The position numbers and the translations under genes are program-made. From assembly GCA_964344035.1 (NCBI GenBank), contig CAYFLK010000002.1:62001-126000 (forward strand): 64,000 nt of DNA, given 5' to 3'. Shown piece after piece: positions 60,862 to 64,000 of this stretch (its first letter is position 1; each line of letters begins with the position of its first letter). The notes under the pieces are model-generated. The model was not told where the DNA came from and made no database searches. It saw only the letters and a list, made by a program, of their open reading frames with translations. This DNA comes from UBA1014 sp964344035. GTDB taxonomy: Bacteria; SAR324; NAC60-12.

Positions 60862-62078
60862 TTTACTCCTTCAAGGTTTGTTTGCGGCAGTGGAATGCGG
60901 ATGTGCTCGTCTTCGTATGAGCCAAATTCCGCGTAGCGATGGCACGCGCCGCAGTTGAGAAAACTGCGTATCGTATTGCGCATGAAAATTTCCTCGGAAA
61001 TGTCTTCATGTTTGCGCTTCCAGTAGCCGGTCCCGGTGATCCGCTGCGGCGTCTGCGAATCAGGGATGGAACGCAGCAGCTTGAACGCAGCTTCGGAATG
61101 GAAATGCTCTGCGGAATTGTCCCTGAGATAACTAAACAACATTGATGTTGTATCAGGATCCAGCGAGGCATCTTCTCCAAAGTGATTTTCCAGCCCGGTC
61201 ATCATAGTTTCCCAAGAACGGCTGGGCAGCAGTCCCGGATGAAACCCGAAATGACAGGAAGCACATTCGCTTTGGTAAAACAGAAGGCCAGGCGCCTTTT
61301 CTCCCCGCATTGCAGCCAGGGTGACCGGAGAATGGTATTCCATGGAGATCAACACAGTTGCCGCCAGGCAAACAAGAGTGAATGCACTCAAGAATATCCG
61401 CTGGACACGAGTGTTCGGAACAAGTGTCCGGTCTTCATCCCGTAGTTCTGCTTCTTCCCGTTTAAACCCGGTGATCATCGCCCATGGAAGGTTTTCATTA
61501 TGAGTGATGCTTTCAATGAAAGCGGCAAGGACGTGGATGGTGGCGAGCGTCAGCAAAGCGTATGAAACCCAGCGATGCAGGCTTTTTGCATTTTCCCCCT
61601 TTTGCAGGGTAAAAAAACCGGCCAGGGGGCCTGCGCGTTCTTCACCGGCCAGGGTAACCGCTCCGGACAGGGTGATTACGAGCAGCGCCAGCAACAGCAT
61701 TACGATCATCCATGCTGAGAGTGGGTTGTGGCCGAGTTTCCTTTGCGGCAAGTTTCGCAGCCGCATCCGGGAATATTCCCATACCGTACGCGGACCGGTA
61801 ACAAACTGACTGAAACGCGCAAACCCGTTACCGATCCAGCCCCAGACAATCCGGAACACGAGCAGGGCAATCACCGCATGCCCGAACCAGACATGCTGGA
61901 CCAGCCACCATTCCCTGAAACTTGTGGCCCATGCTCCGATTACAGAAATCACCAGTAGCCAGTGAAATACGCGGGTCGGCCAGTCCCAGACTTTGACTCT
62001 TGGAAACGGCAACATGAAACTGCTCTCCGGTGATGCGCTTTCCGGTGGATCAGCGCGGAATACGGACATAGTCTTCAT
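60858..62078 (-). CDS. Cytochrome b561 fused to a dihaem cytochrome c domain
   Basis: The 406-residue protein has a b561 module of four helices (residues 30-200) with likely haem histidines H39, H67, H168 and H182. After another helix (residues 228-246) comes a periplasmic domain with haem c motifs CASCH (272-276) and CGACH (376-380). Its middle (SWETMMTGLENHFGEDASLD) matches the soluble dihaem protein encoded just upstream, so the c domain is a fused paralogue. The open frame extends to 62342 inside that upstream gene; AGGGAG near 62085 favours ATG 62078 or 62081. It should pass electrons from the quinone pool to periplasmic cytochromes. Confidence 0.85.
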   Translation of the reverse strand: MKTMSVFRADPPESASPESSFMLPFPRVKVWDWPTRVFHWLLVISVIGAWATSFREWWLVQHVWFGHAVIALLVFRIVWGWIGNGFARFSQFVTGPRTVWEYSRMRLRNLPQRKLGHNPLSAWMIVMLLLALLVITLSGAVTLAGEERAGPLAGFFTLQKGENAKSLHRWVSYALLTLATIHVLAAFIESITHNENLPWAMITGFKREEAELRDEDRTLVPNTRVQRIFLSAFTLVCLAATVLISMEYHSPVTLAAMRGEKAPGLLFYQSECASCHFGFHPGLLPSRSWETMMTGLENHFGEDASLDPDTTSMLFSYLRDNSAEHFHSEAAFKLLRSIPDSQTPQRITGTGYWKRKHEDISEEIFMRNTIRSFLNCGACHRYAEFGSYEDEHIRIPLPQTNLEGVK

Positions 62079-62691
62079 CATACTCTCCCTGCTGCGCACT
62101 GCTGTGGCAAGCGGAGCAATTTGAAATTGAGCGAATCTCCGGGCGAGCCAAGACTCTTTTCGAGATGTGCTCGGAATGTTCATGACGCAGCTTGGGGATG
62201 TTTGATATACGCAGATAAATACGGTTGCCTGCGCTGCGCTTGATAGTGCGCGAAATTCTGCTGTCAGATCGGTCGGCTGAAAATGTTTCCAGGTGTTTAT
62301 TGATTTTGACGTGCGTGGTTTCGTCAAGTGATGCGTCCTCACCGAAATGGTCCGTGAGTCCTTCCATCAGCTTCTGCCATGATCCTGCCGGCAGCATTTC
62401 CGGTTGGTAGGCCATGTGGCAGGAACCGCATTCCTGTTCAAATTCAGGCGGCGCATGCTTAATGGAAGCGAGAACAGGGGCGCCATTTTCACCGACCCTT
62501 CTGCCCCGGTGTTCATAATCGTCATCGTCATCGTCGTCATCGTCGTCATCGTCAAACCAGGAGGAAAACCAGCCCCCACGTTTTTTGTGTTCTCTGCGAT
62601 CATCATCGTCGCCGTCCGCCCATGTGGTTGCCGTGCAGCTAATGCCGAGAATCAATGCGAACAATAACGGTATAATCTTGAATTGATTCAT
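62050..62691 (-). CDS. Dihaem cytochrome c (DHC-like) with poly-aspartate tract
   Basis: The 213-residue exported protein has a signal peptide (IPLLFALILGISCTATTWA) and haem motifs CGSCH (88-92) and CSACH (192-196). It has the DHC-type middle SWQKLMEGLTDHFGEDASLD. Residues 47-58 are twelve consecutive aspartates, encoded by mixed GAT and GAC codons, in an acidic linker after SSWF. DHC partners the SHP cytochrome in known clusters with b561. The gene overlaps the b561 fusion gene by about 29 bases and lies next to the SHP gene, so the three are one operon. The acid tract may bind calcium or a basic partner. Confidence 0.87.
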   Translation of the reverse strand: MNQFKIIPLLFALILGISCTATTWADGDDDDRREHKKRGGWFSSWFDDDDDDDDDDDDYEHRGRRVGENGAPVLASIKHAPPEFEQECGSCHMAYQPEMLPAGSWQKLMEGLTDHFGEDASLDETTHVKINKHLETFSADRSDSRISRTIKRSAGNRIYLRISNIPKLRHEHSEHISKRVLARPEIRSISNCSACHSSAQQGEYDEDYVRIPR

Positions 62692-62709
62692 TTTATCTCC
62701 TTGATCAGT

Positions 62710-63156
62710 TTAGCGTGAGTGTAGAAAAGTGAGGAAGTGTCCTTTTTCCTCAGGGGTACATTCGCGTTCCAGGGTCCATTTGCAGTTGCGCCGGAACCAT
62801 TTTTCGATTTTTTTGGCATCAGTCAGCCTCTCCGGGTTAACCGAGGGCAAAAGCGGTTCAATAGTTTTGCCCGAAGTCACGTGTTGTCCGATTCCTGCCG
62901 GGTCATCACTGTGGCACACGGAACATGAGCGCAAATCCCGCTTTTTGGTATGCATCCGTTCGGCAAAGTAAAATTTCTTTCCGGTTTGTGCTTCAAATCC
63001 GGAAAATCCAGGTTTTTCCGTGCGCACAGCATTCAAGTACTTTTCCAACAATTGCATTGCTTCCAGACTGACCGGGGCTCCCGCAAATACGACTCCAACC
63101 ATCAGCAACCCCACTCCGAGAAACGATATATTCCGGAATAAGATGATAATTTTCAT
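62710..63156 (-). CDS. SHP-type cytochrome c (DUF1924)
   Basis: From ATG 63156 the product has 148 residues with a signal peptide (FRNISFLGVGLLMVGVVFAG). Haem motif CSVCH lies at residues 78-82 in LRSCSVCHSDDPAGIGQHV. The family blocks TGKKFYFAERMHTKK, IEPLLPSVNPERLTDAKKIE and WFRRNCKWTLERECTPEEKG identify DUF1924, known from the Rhodobacter SHP haem protein, which can bind oxygen. AAGGAAGTGGAA before the ATG decides this start over 63195. It leads the SHP-DHC-b561 module. Confidence 0.88.
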   Translation of the reverse strand: MKIIILFRNISFLGVGLLMVGVVFAGAPVSLEAMQLLEKYLNAVRTEKPGFSGFEAQTGKKFYFAERMHTKKRDLRSCSVCHSDDPAGIGQHVTSGKTIEPLLPSVNPERLTDAKKIEKWFRRNCKWTLERECTPEEKGHFLTFLHSR

Positions 63157-63243
63157 TTCCACTTCCTTGTCTTCATAAATTTGGAAGGTACGCACACTCA
63201 GCCAAAATTCTTTTGAAGAACCACATTTCTAATAACGATCAGT

Positions 63244-63423
63244 TCAGTCATCTTCATACCGCTCATGACGTTCGTGTCGTTCATGACTTTCGTAACCTTC
63301 ATTTCCCTCGTAATACCGTTCATAATTACCGTTACGGTGCTCTACGTAATAGCGTTCGCGCAGGGGGCATCCGCCCAGCACAAGTGTTGCCGCGGTCATC
63401 AGCGCCAGTGATTTGCAGTTCAT
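63244..63423 (-). CDS. Small arginine/tyrosine-rich lipoprotein
   Basis: From ATG 63423 the product has 59 residues with signal MNCKSLALMTAATLVLGGC, where the last cysteine is the lipid site. The mature part is a repeat-like string of Tyr, Arg, His and Glu (RERYYVEHRNGNYERYYEGN, then HERHERHERYEDD). An open frame extends to 63549, but the lipobox fits the shorter form. The basic-aromatic tail might contact haem proteins or membrane. Function unknown. Confidence 0.55.
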   Translation of the reverse strand: MNCKSLALMTAATLVLGGCPLRERYYVEHRNGNYERYYEGNEGYESHERHERHERYEDD

Positions 63424-63570
63424 CAGCAGTCTTTTTTGATTTCCAGGTGAAGGGCTTTCCAGCAGATCAACCGCAAAAGCCGTCACTATCCGCAATTCAT
63501 AAAAACCGCAATTCTTGTGTATCATGTGTTTCTCCCTTTTCCAGAACAAAAAAATAATTTTTTATCGAAA

Positions 63571-63990
63571 TCAATCAAGCGGTGCGTGTCCTGCCAACAT
63601 GGTGATGATCATCAGCACTGACATCAGGTGTTGCATGTGCAGCAGGCGTGTTACTCCGGCGCCAGGCTGGTCAGCGCGCCGCAGTTTCATGATCAGTCCT
63701 GTCACAGCCAGCAGGGTCATCAGCCCCCATCCGAACCAAACCAGCCGGTTGCTGTCTTCAGCCGTGACACCGTGTATCCAGGCTATTGCGATCAGAACCG
63801 GGTTGCCCCAGTAATGAAAGTGTCTGAACCGGTTCTTCCACTTGAGCGGCCACTTGAAAATGCCGGGAACGGAAATCCGCACACCCTTGGGCATTCGTTT
63901 GAACCCCATACTGTAGTAATGCAGACCGTTCAGCAGCAGAAATCCCCACAGCGCTATCGTTCCCAGGCCTTCGCTGATTTCCTCCGCCAT
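63571..63990 (-). CDS. Haem-b-like four-helix membrane protein (start near the window edge)
   Basis: The 139-residue product has about four helices (GTIALWGFLLLNGLHYYSMG, NPVLIAIAWIHGV, LVWFGWGLMTLLAVTGLIMK, HMQHLMSVLMIITMLAGHAP). Histidines lie at the membrane boundaries (HYYS, FHYWG, WIHG, HMQH). This resembles a small cytochrome b or ferric-reductase-type transmembrane module. The frame remains open beyond the ATG at 63990 to the edge, with no ribosome-binding site visible, so the real start may lie outside. It is codirectional with the SHP-DHC-b561 genes and may be the first of the cluster. Confidence 0.55.
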   Translation of the reverse strand: MAEEISEGLGTIALWGFLLLNGLHYYSMGFKRMPKGVRISVPGIFKWPLKWKNRFRHFHYWGNPVLIAIAWIHGVTAEDSNRLVWFGWGLMTLLAVTGLIMKLRRADQPGAGVTRLLHMQHLMSVLMIITMLAGHAPLD

Positions 63991-64000
63991 TTCATTTTCA

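Noticed and set aside
62515..62560. Apparent CRISPR-like or simple tandem repeat (TCGTCA units)
   Set aside because: It is a coding trinucleotide run for aspartate inside a cytochrome gene, with no spacers.

Overview
The window is a draft-assembly scaffold (a run of ten N at 9784-9793 sits inside a thiolase gene). It comes from a Gram-negative bacterium: there are several outer-membrane beta-barrel proteins ending in aromatic residues, lipoproteins, periplasmic c-type cytochromes, a zinc-uptake operon and a GspE-type secretion ATPase. The gene set is mosaic. GlnS, E. coli-type FrdABCD and an E. coli-like Zur box look proteobacterial; the LacI-controlled UroD-like protein and sugar-binding protein are common in Verrucomicrobiota-like bacteria. 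I do not assign a phylum. Metabolically it looks like a chemoheterotroph with respiratory flexibility: quinol:fumarate reductase, a second succinate dehydrogenase, PEP carboxykinase, ATP-citrate-lyase-like subunits and many small cytochromes.

Regions. 1-3.3 kb: a LacI-type regulon (sugar-binding protein, LacI regulator, perfect palindromic operator, UroD-like gene). 3.6-10.7 kb: AEC transporter, two broken TPR genes joined head to head, malonyl-CoA decarboxylase, an aminomutase-like PLP enzyme and a thiolase. 10.8-20.5 kb: glnS, YitT protein, two tandem ammonium transporters behind a candidate structured leader, Nudix plus RibD-like deaminase, small envelope proteins, an EEP hydrolase and a truncated response regulator. 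20.5-25.2 kb: a Zur-type zinc-uptake operon (DUF2796, ABC ATPase, FtsX-like permease, DUF3299) flanked by 237-bp direct repeats derived from an outer-membrane protein gene. 25.3-40.3 kb: mostly housekeeping and metabolic genes (IGPS-like protein, response regulator, polyprenyl synthase, GspE, PckA, saccharopine-dehydrogenase-like protein, aminotransferase, HAD, amidotransferase, inositol-phosphatase family, hydrolase, AI-2E transporter).

40.4-48.3 kb: a GntR/UTRA regulator diverges from a two-subunit UxaA-family lyase plus TauE-like exporter, best read as sulfolactate sulfo-lyase (SuyAB) with sulfite export. Two ATP-citrate-lyase-like subunits follow; the large one is oversized (929 aa) and altered at a citrate-synthase motif. 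48.4-58.6 kb: a complete frdABCD operon, then a 68-residue coiled-coil protein plus a haem-type membrane anchor. After a CBS protein and a gene-poor spacer, the same pair recurs in front of a mycobacterial-Sdh1-like flavoprotein and iron-sulfur subunit. This duplicated small protein with its anchor is the strongest candidate for an undescribed component.

58.8-64 kb: a minus-strand cluster of acyl carrier protein, monohaem lipoprotein, small beta-barrel, dihaem-like lipoprotein, cytochrome b561 fused to a dihaem c domain, soluble dihaem cytochrome, SHP-type cytochrome (DUF1924), a small lipoprotein and a haem-b-like membrane protein. This resembles the known SHP/DHC/b561 module extended with outer-membrane parts.
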